A stretch of DNA of 43,092 nt, taken from NCBI GenBank assembly GCA_944320765.1, contig CALUIS010000024.1:1-43092 (forward strand), given 5' to 3'. Below the pieces are notes generated by a model. It searched no databases, was not told the origin of the DNA, and saw only the letters and a program-made list of their open reading frames with translations. How positions within the stretch are numbered: position 1 is the first letter of the stretch; every line of letters begins with the position of its first letter. The DNA comes from an uncultured Paraprevotella sp. (lineage in GTDB: Bacteria; Bacteroidota; Bacteroidia; Bacteroidales; Bacteroidaceae). Below, piece by piece: positions 8,621 to 16,044 of this stretch. The translations under genes were made by a program, and so were the position numbers.

Positions 8621-9052
8621 TCAGTGTTCACGGACAAAAGACGGCCTGAGGGCCAAGGCCTTGTTCTCGGCCGCCTCCATGACCTCGCGCTCGCCGGGTC
8701 CCTTGTCGTTGATACCGCAGAGGTGGAGGATGCCGTGGATGATGACGCGGTCCAGCTCCTGCTCGTAAGACGCGCCTACCTGTTCGGCGTTCGTCCGCAC
8801 CGTGTCGAGGCTGATGAAGAGGTCGCCGGAGATCACGTCGCCTTCGGTGTAGTCGAAAGTGATGATGTCCGTGTAATAATCGTGTTGCAGGTACTGGCGG
8901 TTCACTTCGAGGATTTTCTCATCGTCCACGAAGATATAGGCCACCTCGCCCACCTTCTTCCCGTAACTCGCCGCCACGGCCTTCACCCACGCCGTGTTCT
9001 CGCGCTTCCTGATTTTCGGCATCTTCACGCCTTCCGTGTTATAGGTAATCAT
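8621..9052 (-). CDS. ybeY: Endoribonuclease YbeY, 16S rRNA maturation factor
   Basis: A 143-residue single-domain metal-dependent ribonuclease that acts in rRNA maturation and ribosome quality control. The UPF0054 signature is visible as HGILHLCGINDKG near residues 106-118. The first two histidines match the zinc ligands, but the usual third His (HGxLHLxGxDH) is replaced by Asp, a form I recall as normal in Bacteroidetes. DIITFDY in the middle corresponds to the conserved STDVLSFP-like strand. The gene follows ruvB with an 11-nt gap, so it is probably cotranscribed with it. Confidence 0.93.
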   Translation of the reverse strand: MITYNTEGVKMPKIRKRENTAWVKAVAASYGKKVGEVAYIFVDDEKILEVNRQYLQHDYYTDIITFDYTEGDVISGDLFISLDTVRTNAEQVGASYEQELDRVIIHGILHLCGINDKGPGEREVMEAAENKALALRPSFVREH

Positions 9053-9063
9053 ATATCTCTTTT

Positions 9064-10098
9064 TTAATCGTCAAACAAACGCCCCTGCAGGTCCGCCGCA
9101 TAGCGGCTGCGCCCCAGATGCTTGTAGGCCAGGTCCGTCACCTCGCGCCCCCGGGGGGTGCGCTTGATGAAGCCTTCCTTGATGAGGAACGGCTCGTAGA
9201 CCTCCTCCACCGTGCCGGCATCCTCGCCGATGGCCGTGGCGATGGTCGTGATGCCCACGGGCCCGCCCTTGAACTTGTCGATGATGGTCAGCAGGATCTT
9301 GTTGTCTATCTCGTCCAGCCCGTAGCGGTCGATGTTCAACGCCTCCAGGGCGTAGCGGGCGATGGACATGTCCACCCGTCCCGAACCGCGCACCTGCGCG
9401 AAGTCGCGCACCCGCCGCAGCAGCGCGTTGGCGATGCGCGGCGTGCCCCGGCTGCGCCCGGCGATTTCCATGGCGGCGTCGTGCGCGATGGGTACGGACA
9501 GGATGCGGGCCGAACGCTCCACGATGCGCGAAAGCACCTCGGCGTCGTAGTACTCCAGATGGAGGTTGATGCCGAAGCGGGCGCGGAGCGGGGCGGTGAG
9601 CAGGCCGCTGCGCGTGGTGGCCCCCACCAGCGTGAAGGGGTTCAGGTCCAGCTGGATGCTGCGGGCCGACGGCCCCTTGTCGATCATGATGTCGATGCGG
9701 TAGTCCTCCATGGCCGAATAGAGGTATTCCTCCACCACGGGGCTGAGCCGGTGGATCTCGTCGATGAAGAGCACGTCGTTCGGCTCCAGCGAGGTCAGTA
9801 TGCCCGCCAGGTCGCCGGGCTTGTCCAGCACGGGGCCGGACGTGACCTTGAAGCCCACGCCCAGCTCGTTGGCGATGATGTTGCTCAGGGTGGTCTTCCC
9901 CAGCCCCGGCGGGCCGTGCAGCAGCGTGTGGTCGAGCGGCTCGCCCCGGTACTTGGCCGCCTCCACGAACACTTTCAGGTTCTCCACCACCTTCTTCTGC
10001 CCGCTGAAGTCTCCGAACTGCAGGGGGCGCAGGGCGTTCTCGAACTCCCGTTCGGTGGGCGAGGGCTGCGGGCGGTGTATGTCAAAATCTTCTTCCAT
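9064..10098 (-). CDS. ruvB: Holliday junction branch migration ATPase RuvB
   Basis: A 344-residue AAA+ motor of the RuvABC resolvasome. Visible motifs are [14 protein letters not shown] (Walker A), [11 protein letters not shown] (Walker B), [10 protein letters not shown] (sensor 1), the arginine-finger region [29 protein letters not shown] (sensor 2), and a winged-helix end ([25 protein letters not shown]). The start [10 protein letters not shown] at 10098 fits the family length; the open frame extends 30 codons upstream but through the promoter. The promoter ends only 5 nt before this ATG, so the transcript may be nearly leaderless. It is the first gene of a four-gene leftward unit. ruvA and ruvC are not in the window. 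Confidence 0.96.
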   Translation of the reverse strand: MEEDFDIHRPQPSPTEREFENALRPLQFGDFSGQKKVVENLKVFVEAAKYRGEPLDHTLLHGPPGLGKTTLSNIIANELGVGFKVTSGPVLDKPGDLAGILTSLEPNDVLFIDEIHRLSPVVEEYLYSAMEDYRIDIMIDKGPSARSIQLDLNPFTLVGATTRSGLLTAPLRARFGINLHLEYYDAEVLSRIVERSARILSVPIAHDAAMEIAGRSRGTPRIANALLRRVRDFAQVRGSGRVDMSIARYALEALNIDRYGLDEIDNKILLTIIDKFKGGPVGITTIATAIGEDAGTVEEVYEPFLIKEGFIKRTPRGREVTDLAYKHLGRSRYAADLQGRLFDD

Positions 10099-10103
10099 CG
10101 CGG

Positions 10104-10134
10104 CAAAGATACGGCAAAACGGGGGCAAGACAAA
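10104..10134 (-). promoter_or_regulatory. Promoter of the ruvB unit
   Basis: On the minus strand TTTG (10134-10131), 19 nt, then TATCTTTG (10111-10104) is a near-perfect Bacteroidetes promoter. Only 5 nt separate its last base from the ruvB ATG, so transcription should start at or within a base or two of the start codon. Confidence 0.75.
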
Positions 10135-10870
10135 ACAAATCCGCCGGTTTTTCATGCCGGGGCGTGTTTCAGCCCCCCAGGAAGTCACTTTGTCAAAACG
10201 TCAAAACCGCCCCCGCGAGAATCGCGCAAACGGGCGCGGGGACGGGGACGGCCGGAAACACGCGATTCTCGCGGGCCTGCGGGAACGCAGGATGAAAGCC
10301 GGAGGCCGTTTTGCGCTACACTTTGCCGACTGCCAAGGGACGCCGTGCGGACGGGTGCCGCCCCCGCGCCGGCCCACGAGGGGAAAGGCTGGCAAAAAGA
10401 CAAATGGATTTTGCACGCGGAAAGCCCCCAACCAGAAGGGAAAAGCCGCCCGAAGCCCCGCTTTCCCCCGCTTTCCACACGCCCGGAAACGTCTTTGCGG
10501 CAAGAAATCCGCGTCTTTGCGGCAAGAAAGAAATTTCTTTCAGCAAAGAAATCCCGTTTTTGCCGCACGAAAACGCCCGCCGAGGCGGAAAAATGCTCCA
10601 TACGGACAGCTCCCGCGCCCGTTTTTTAACAATTCGCGCCCTATTTCCGCCCTGCCGCCCCGCCACACGGGCGCGGCATCCGGCGGAAAGGCTTTCGTTT
10701 TGACAGTATTCCACGGGATTTGGCGACATTCCGTCATCTTCCGCCGCCTCCGGCGGCAGGCCGTAGGCCACCAGCACGGCGCGGTCGTTGGCGCGGTGGG
10801 AATGCCCGCCTTCTTTGGGGCGAGCCGCATCTTTTCCGCCCGAAACGGACATGCGTCCCGCTTTTTTCAT
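10112..10870. repeat. Gene-poor, repeat-rich intergenic region A
   Basis: About 760 nt without a convincing gene. It contains a perfect 15-bp inverted repeat, CCCGCGAGAATCGCG (10212-10226) and its complement (10261-10275); two copies of CTTTGCGGCAAGAAA (10493 and 10515); a 14-bp palindrome AAAGAAATTTCTTT just after the second; GGGAAAAGCCGC (10438-10449); and a two-hairpin segment, GCCGCC-tcc-GGCGGC (10743-10757) plus GGCC-gta-GGCC (10759-10769). The same words occur in region B at 39473-40266, mostly in inverse orientation. Long frames here are GC-driven artefacts. A possible protein remnant at about 10700-10870 is described separately. Confidence 0.6.
10700..10870 (-). pseudogene. Possible remnant of a DNA methyltransferase C-terminus
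   Basis: The minus strand encodes, after a short Met-Lys-Lys start near 10870, a segment HRANDRAVLVAYGLPPEAAE (about 10735-10800). ANDRAVxxAYG is a phrase I recall from the extreme C-termini of large restriction-modification DNA methyltransferases in gut bacteria. No upstream catalytic domain is present, and the frame then enters repeat sequence. It could be a decayed fragment, or coding-like sequence carried by the repeat. Recognition rests on memory of the motif only. Confidence 0.3.
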
Positions 10871-10878
10871 TAACTTTG
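10871..10878 (+). promoter_or_regulatory. -7 element of the SpmAB-flippase unit
   Basis: TAACTTTG lies 25 nt upstream of the ATG at 10904. No clear TTG element is visible at the expected distance. Confidence 0.5.
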
Positions 10879-10903
10879 CCACTTGTTTATAATACGGAAG
10901 CTT

Positions 10904-12139
10904 ATGGTCCTGAACTATATCTGGGTGGCCTTCTTCGGCATCGCGTTCCTCATCGCGGCGGGCAAACTGCTCTTCGCGGGCGACGCCAGCGCGTTCCCGG
11001 CCATCATGGACTCCACTTTCGACTCGGCCAAGAACGCCTTCGAGATTTCCCTGGGGCTGACGGGCGTGCTGTCGCTGTGGATGGGCATCATGAAAATCGG
11101 CGAGCGGGGCGGACTGGTCGACTGGCTGGCGCGGGGGCTCAGCCCGCTGTTCTGCAAGCTCTTCCCCGACATCCCCAAGAACCACCCCGTCATCGGCAAC
11201 ATCTTCATGAACATCTCGGCCAACATGCTGGGGCTGGACAACGCCGCCACGCCGCTCGGCCTGAAGGCCATGGAGGGCCTGCAGGAGCTGAACCCGAGGA
11301 AAGACACGGCCACCAACCCGATGATCATGTTCCTCGTGCTCAACACGTCCGGCCTGACCATCATCCCGGTGAGCATCCTGGTCTACCGCGCACAGATGGG
11401 CGCGGCGCAGCCCACGGACGTGTTCATCCCCATCCTGCTGGCCACGTTCGTGTCCACGCTGGTGGGCATCATCGTCACCAGCCTCTACCAGCGCATCAAC
11501 CTGCTCAACCGCACCGTCCTGCTGGCGCTCGGCGGGGCCTGCGTGGCCGTGGCGGCCATCGTGTGGGGCTTCAGCCGGCTGGACAAGGACGAGATGAACG
11601 CGTGGAGCACGACCATCGCCAACGTGCTGCTCTTCTCCATCATCATCGCCTTCATCGCGGCGGGCGTGCGGAAGCGCGTGAACGTCTACGACGCCTTCAT
11701 CGAGGGGGCCAAGGACGGATTCGCCACGGCCGTGCGCATCATCCCCTACCTGGTGGCCATCCTGGTGGCCATCGGCGTGTTCCGCGCCTCGGGGGCGATG
11801 GACCTGCTCATCGGCGGCATCGCCTGGACGGTGGAGGCCTGCGGCGGGAACAGCGACTTCGTGGGTGCCCTGCCCACGGCCCTGATGAAGCCCCTGAGCG
11901 GCAGCGGGGCGCGGGGCATGATGGTGGACGCGATGGCCACCTACGGGGCGGACTCCTTCGTGGGCCGGCTCAGCTGCATCTTCCAGGGCGCGACGGACAC
12001 CACCTTCTATATATTGGCCGTCTATTTCGGCAGCGTGGGCGTGAAGCACACGCGCCACGCCGTGGCCTGCGGCCTGCTGGCCGACCTGGGCGGCATACTG
12101 GCCGCCATCGCCGTGGCCTACTTGTTTTTCGGAGTATGA
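10904..12139 (+). CDS. Nucleoside-recognition (SpmA-SpmB fusion) membrane protein
   Basis: A 411-residue inner-membrane protein carrying two Gate/nucleoside-recognition domains, equivalent to SpmA followed by SpmB of spore formers. The N-terminal half shows LGLTGVLSLWMGIMKIGERGGLVD and GNIFMNISANMLGLDNAATPLG; the C-terminal half shows IIPYLVAILVAIGVFRASGAMDLLI and GATDTTFYILAVYFGSVGV. Eight or more hydrophobic segments are apparent. In non-sporulating Bacteroidetes its role is unknown; a transport function is assumed from the fold. The ATG at 10904 (MVLNYIWVAFFG) is chosen over an upstream in-frame TTG. It precedes the flippase by 18 nt, so the two are probably cotranscribed. Confidence 0.88.
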   Translation: MVLNYIWVAFFGIAFLIAAGKLLFAGDASAFPAIMDSTFDSAKNAFEISLGLTGVLSLWMGIMKIGERGGLVDWLARGLSPLFCKLFPDIPKNHPVIGNIFMNISANMLGLDNAATPLGLKAMEGLQELNPRKDTATNPMIMFLVLNTSGLTIIPVSILVYRAQMGAAQPTDVFIPILLATFVSTLVGIIVTSLYQRINLLNRTVLLALGGACVAVAAIVWGFSRLDKDEMNAWSTTIANVLLFSIIIAFIAAGVRKRVNVYDAFIEGAKDGFATAVRIIPYLVAILVAIGVFRASGAMDLLIGGIAWTVEACGGNSDFVGALPTALMKPLSGSGARGMMVDAMATYGADSFVGRLSCIFQGATDTTFYILAVYFGSVGVKHTRHAVACGLLADLGGILAAIAVAYLFFGV

Positions 12140-12157
12140 ATCTTATAAACGACTGAT

Positions 12158-13654
12158 ATGGCTGGATTGAAATCGGTGGCGAAAGACACCGCCATTTACG
12201 GACTGAGCAGCATCATCGGACGGTTCCTGAACTACCTGCTCGTGCCGCTCTACACCGCCAAGATGACGGTGGAAAGCGGAGGATACGGCATCGTGACCAA
12301 CATCTACGCCTACGTGGCGTTGGCCATGGTGCTGCTCACCTTCGGCATGGAAACCACCCTGTTCCGCTTCGCCAACAAGGAAGGGGAGAACCCGCAGACG
12401 GTCTACAGCACCACGCTCGGCATGGTGGGCGGCGTGGCCCTGCTCTTCGTGGCCGCCGTGCTGGCGTTCCTCTCCCCCATCTCGTCGGCCATGGGCTATG
12501 CCGACCATCCGGAATACGTGGGCGTGATGGCCGCCTGCGTGGCCTTGGACGCCTTCCAGGCCATCCCCTTCGCCTGGCTGCGCTACCGGCACCGCCCCAT
12601 CAAGTTCTTCGCGCTGAAGATGCTGTTCATCGTGCTCAACATCGCGCTCAACATCCTCTACTACGTCGTGCTGCCCCCGCTCTACGCCCGCCATCCCGAC
12701 ACGGTGGGCCTCATCTACGACCCGACAGTCGGGCCGGGCTATGCCTTCATCCTCAACCTGGTCAGCACGGGGTTGGTCACTTTCTTCTTCATCCCGGAAC
12801 TGACAGGATTCAAGTACCGGTTCGACACCGCCCTGATGCGGCGCATGTGGCGGTACAGCTGGCCCATCCTCATCCTCGGCATCGCGGGCATCCTGAACCA
12901 GACGGCGGACAAAATCATCTTCCCGCTCGTGTACGGCGGGCCGGAAGGGAAGTCCGAACTGGCCGTCTACGGCGCCTGCGTCAAGATAGCCATGATCATG
13001 GCCATGATTACCCAGGCGTTCCGCTACGCCTACGAGCCGTTCGTGTTCGGCAAGGCCAAGGACCGAAACAGCGGCGAGACCTACGCCCAGGCCATGAAGT
13101 TCTTCATCATCTTCACGCTGCTGGCCTTCCTGTGCGTGATGGGCTATCTGGATGTCCTGAAATACATCATCGCCCCGGACTACTGGCCCGGACTGCGCGT
13201 GGTGCCCATCGTCATGGCGGCCGAGATCATGATGGGCATCTATTTCAACCTCTCCTTCTGGTACAAGCTCATCGACAAGACCATCTGGGGCGCCTGGTTC
13301 TCGGCTGCGGGCTGCCTGGTGCTCTTCGCGGTCAACATCGCGTTCATCCCGCAATACAGCTACATGGCCTGCGCCTGGGGTGGCTTTGCCGGATATGCCA
13401 CGGCCATGCTCCTCTCCTACTTCGTGGGCCAGAGGAAGAACCCTATCCGTTACCCGCTGAAGAGCATCAGTGCCTACGTCCTCATCGCCGGACTGTTTTA
13501 CGCCATCATGGCCTTCCTGCCGGACACATGGCCGGCATGGGCGCGCTTGGGTGTCAACACCGCACTGATCCTCCTGTTCATCGGACATATCCTGTATCAC
13601 GACTTGCCGGTGCAGAGCCTGCCGGTCATCGGGAAATATTTCCGCAAACCTTGA
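12158..13654 (+). CDS. Polysaccharide/lipid-linked oligosaccharide flippase (MOP superfamily)
   Basis: A 498-residue integral membrane protein with about 14 hydrophobic segments, resembling Wzx-type exporters that flip lipid-linked glycans across the inner membrane. The start MAGLKSVAKDTAIYGLSSIIGRFLNYLLVPLYT is a typical amphipathic first helix of the family, and WRYSWPILILGIAGILNQTADKIIF marks the start of the second half. It follows the SpmAB gene by 18 nt and precedes the S46 peptidase by 29 nt. No glycosyltransferase cluster is nearby, so it may serve a general lipid-linked intermediate rather than a local capsule locus. Confidence 0.9.
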   Translation: MAGLKSVAKDTAIYGLSSIIGRFLNYLLVPLYTAKMTVESGGYGIVTNIYAYVALAMVLLTFGMETTLFRFANKEGENPQTVYSTTLGMVGGVALLFVAAVLAFLSPISSAMGYADHPEYVGVMAACVALDAFQAIPFAWLRYRHRPIKFFALKMLFIVLNIALNILYYVVLPPLYARHPDTVGLIYDPTVGPGYAFILNLVSTGLVTFFFIPELTGFKYRFDTALMRRMWRYSWPILILGIAGILNQTADKIIFPLVYGGPEGKSELAVYGACVKIAMIMAMITQAFRYAYEPFVFGKAKDRNSGETYAQAMKFFIIFTLLAFLCVMGYLDVLKYIIAPDYWPGLRVVPIVMAAEIMMGIYFNLSFWYKLIDKTIWGAWFSAAGCLVLFAVNIAFIPQYSYMACAWGGFAGYATAMLLSYFVGQRKNPIRYPLKSISAYVLIAGLFYAIMAFLPDTWPAWARLGVNTALILLFIGHILYHDLPVQSLPVIGKYFRKP

Positions 13655-13683
13655 ACATGAACTGTAATCATCCTATTTAAATA

Positions 13684-15852
13684 ATGTATATGAAAAAGAA
13701 GTTTTTGACTTTGCTGGCTCTGGCCTGCTGCTTCTGCGGCGTCCGGGCCGACGAGGGAATGTGGATGCTCAGCCACGTCTCGCCCAAGAGCATGAAAATC
13801 ATGAAGGACTTGGGACTGGAAATGAGCAAGAAAGAATTGTACAACACGAAAGGCACGTCGCTGAAAGACGCCGTGGTCAGCTTCGGCGGGTTCTGCTCGG
13901 GAGTCATCGTGTCGCCGGACGGGCTGGTGTTCACGAACCACCATTGCGGGTTCGGCAACATCCAAGCTTTGGCCACACCTGAAAACGACATCCTGAAAAA
14001 CGGATTCGTGGCCCGCACGCAAGCGGAAGAACTGCCGGCCGAGGGCCTCTACGTGCGCATCCTGCAACGCACCGACGACGTGACCCGGCGGGTGGAAAAG
14101 GGACTGGAAAAATACTACAAGACCCACACGGCACAGCTGGACACCCTCGGGGACAACGCCGATGAGAAGGTGCGCTATTTCGTCGTGGACTCCATCTGCC
14201 TGGAAATCGAGAACGAATATGCCGAGAAATACCCGGAGCTGATCTGCGAGGTCAGCCCTTACTACACCGGCAACGCGTTCTATGTCAATGTCTACAAGCA
14301 GTACGACGACATCCGGCTGGTCTTCGCCCCGCCCCAAAGCCTCGGCAAGTTCGGCGGCGAGACCGACAACTGGATGTGGCCGCGCCAGACGTGCGACTTC
14401 AGCGTGTTCCGCATCTACACGGATGCCGACAACCAGCCGGCCGAATACAGCCCGTCCAACCAGCCGATGAAAGCCGAACGCTACGCACGCATCTCCATCG
14501 ACGGTTATGAGAAAGGGGACTACTGCATGACCATCGGCTATCCGGGACGCACCAACCGCTACCTTTCGTCGTACGGTATCGTGGAACGGATGGAGAACGG
14601 CAACGCGTCCCGCATCAACGTGCGCGGCGTGAAGCAGGACGTCTGGAAGAAATGGATGGACAGCGACCCGGCTATCCGCCTGCAATATGCCTCCAAGTAT
14701 GCCAGCAGCTCCAATTACTGGAAAAACAGCATCGGCATGAACAAGGCATTGAAAGAGTTGAAGGTCGTGGAAGACAAACAGAAACAAGAGAAACAGATCA
14801 ACGACTGGATCCAAAAGGACACCAAGCGCCAGGCCCACTTCGGCAACCTGCTGCCGGAACTCGAGAAAGCCTATGCCGGACGCAAGGACGGCGACCATGC
14901 GCTCTGCTACCTGAACGAATCGTTCATCGGCGGACCGGACCTGCTGCGAGTGGCCCTCTACTACACCAGCCTGCAGAACGCGAAGAGCGAAGCTTCAAAA
15001 GAAGCCTATAAGGACCGCATCCTGCAGCAATACAAAGACTGGAACCTGGACGTGGACAAAGAGACCATGACGGCCCTGATTGACAATTACGCCCGGCAAG
15101 TAGGAAAGGAATACCTGCCCGCCTTCTACCAGACCATCGGGAAGGAGTACGCCGGCAACACCCGTGCCTATGTGGACGCCATGTTCAAACAGACTGTCCT
15201 GACCGACTCCAACTGTGTCAACCAGACGCTGACAAAAGAACAAAAGGAGAAAGACATGGCCCTCTCCTGCCTGAAAGACATCATGACCTTGGGCAGCCAA
15301 GTGTCTAAAGGCATCCGGGACTACAACACGGCCATCACGAAAAACGAACGCCTGCTTTGCGAAGCCATCCTCGACATGGAAATGGACCAGCCGCACTACT
15401 CGGACGCCAACTCCACCATGCGACTCAGCTACGGTTTCGTGAACGACTACACCGGCCCCTCAGGTCACCAGGACTACTTCACCACCATGCCCAGCCTGCT
15501 GGCCAAGGTGGCGCAAAGCGACAAGATCGACGAATACAAGGTGGAACCGGAAGTCAAAGCCCTGTTCGAGAAAGGCGATTTCGGCCAGTACAAAGACGGG
15601 AAGAGCGGCGAGATGCAACTTTGCTTCCTGACCAACAACGACATCACGGGCGGCAACTCCGGCAGCCCGATGTTCAACGGCAAGGGCGAACTCATCGGCC
15701 TGGCCTTCGACGGCAACTGGGATGCCATGAGCAGCGACATCAGCTTCACGCAGGACCTGACACGCTGCATCGGCGTGGACATCCGCTACGTGCTGTACGT
15801 CATCGACCAATGGGGACACGCCGACCGCCTCATCCGGGAAGTCGGGTTATAA
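13684..15852 (+). CDS. S46 family dipeptidyl peptidase, DPP7-like
   Basis: A 722-residue periplasmic serine peptidase that removes dipeptides from oligopeptide N-termini. A signal peptide (MKKKFLTLLALACCFCGVRA) is followed by mature sequence starting DEGMWML. The chymotrypsin-like triad is indicated by TNHHCGFG (His86/87), an Asp in the VYKQYDDIRLVFAPP region, and Ser659 in GGNSGSPMFNG. The residue 18 positions after the serine is Gly (FDGNW). In the P. gingivalis enzymes this position is Gly in DPP7 (hydrophobic P1) and Arg in DPP11 (acidic P1), so DPP7-type specificity is inferred. A second ATG at 13690 could be the true start. It follows the flippase by 29 nt with no clear promoter of its own, and a strong terminator follows. 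Confidence 0.92.
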   Translation: MYMKKKFLTLLALACCFCGVRADEGMWMLSHVSPKSMKIMKDLGLEMSKKELYNTKGTSLKDAVVSFGGFCSGVIVSPDGLVFTNHHCGFGNIQALATPENDILKNGFVARTQAEELPAEGLYVRILQRTDDVTRRVEKGLEKYYKTHTAQLDTLGDNADEKVRYFVVDSICLEIENEYAEKYPELICEVSPYYTGNAFYVNVYKQYDDIRLVFAPPQSLGKFGGETDNWMWPRQTCDFSVFRIYTDADNQPAEYSPSNQPMKAERYARISIDGYEKGDYCMTIGYPGRTNRYLSSYGIVERMENGNASRINVRGVKQDVWKKWMDSDPAIRLQYASKYASSSNYWKNSIGMNKALKELKVVEDKQKQEKQINDWIQKDTKRQAHFGNLLPELEKAYAGRKDGDHALCYLNESFIGGPDLLRVALYYTSLQNAKSEASKEAYKDRILQQYKDWNLDVDKETMTALIDNYARQVGKEYLPAFYQTIGKEYAGNTRAYVDAMFKQTVLTDSNCVNQTLTKEQKEKDMALSCLKDIMTLGSQVSKGIRDYNTAITKNERLLCEAILDMEMDQPHYSDANSTMRLSYGFVNDYTGPSGHQDYFTTMPSLLAKVAQSDKIDEYKVEPEVKALFEKGDFGQYKDGKSGEMQLCFLTNNDITGGNSGSPMFNGKGELIGLAFDGNWDAMSSDISFTQDLTRCIGVDIRYVLYVIDQWGHADRLIREVGL

Positions 15853-15870
15853 CCACGGGCTGACACCTTC

Positions 15871-15920
15871 AACCATCGGAGGACACACCTGACCACAGGT
15901 GCGCTCTCCGATGGTTTTTT
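15871..15920 (+). terminator. Rho-independent terminator after the S46 peptidase
   Basis: AACCATCGGAG (15871-15881) pairs with CTCCGATGGTT (15906-15916). An inner stem ACCTG-acca-CAGGT lies between them, and a T run follows the outer stem. Confidence 0.85.
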
Positions 15921-15960
15921 ATCCAACTGACGGGAACGATTGCTTTTTTAACATTATTCC

Positions 15961-15992
15961 TTGTTCGTTCTACACGCAGAAAGCTATCTTTG
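15961..15992 (+). promoter_or_regulatory. Promoter of the secreted zincin-like gene
   Basis: TTG (15961-15963), 21 nt, then TATCTTTG (15985-15992) fits the Bacteroidetes consensus. The expected leader is about 48 nt before the ATG at 16045. Confidence 0.65.
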
Positions 15993-16044
15993 CAAAATAT
16001 TAACGACTTAAATTTAAACCTTTTCATTCCTAACAAACAGTAAC

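Noticed and set aside
10480..10535. CRISPR-like array from the two CTTTGCGGCAAGAAA copies
   Set aside because: There are only two copies 22 nt apart, with no spacer-length pattern and no cas genes.
10316..12058. 580-codon minus-strand frame across region A and the SpmAB gene
   Set aside because: Most of it is antisense to a clear membrane protein and the rest is repeat sequence. Only the short ANDRAVLVAYG segment was kept as a possible remnant.
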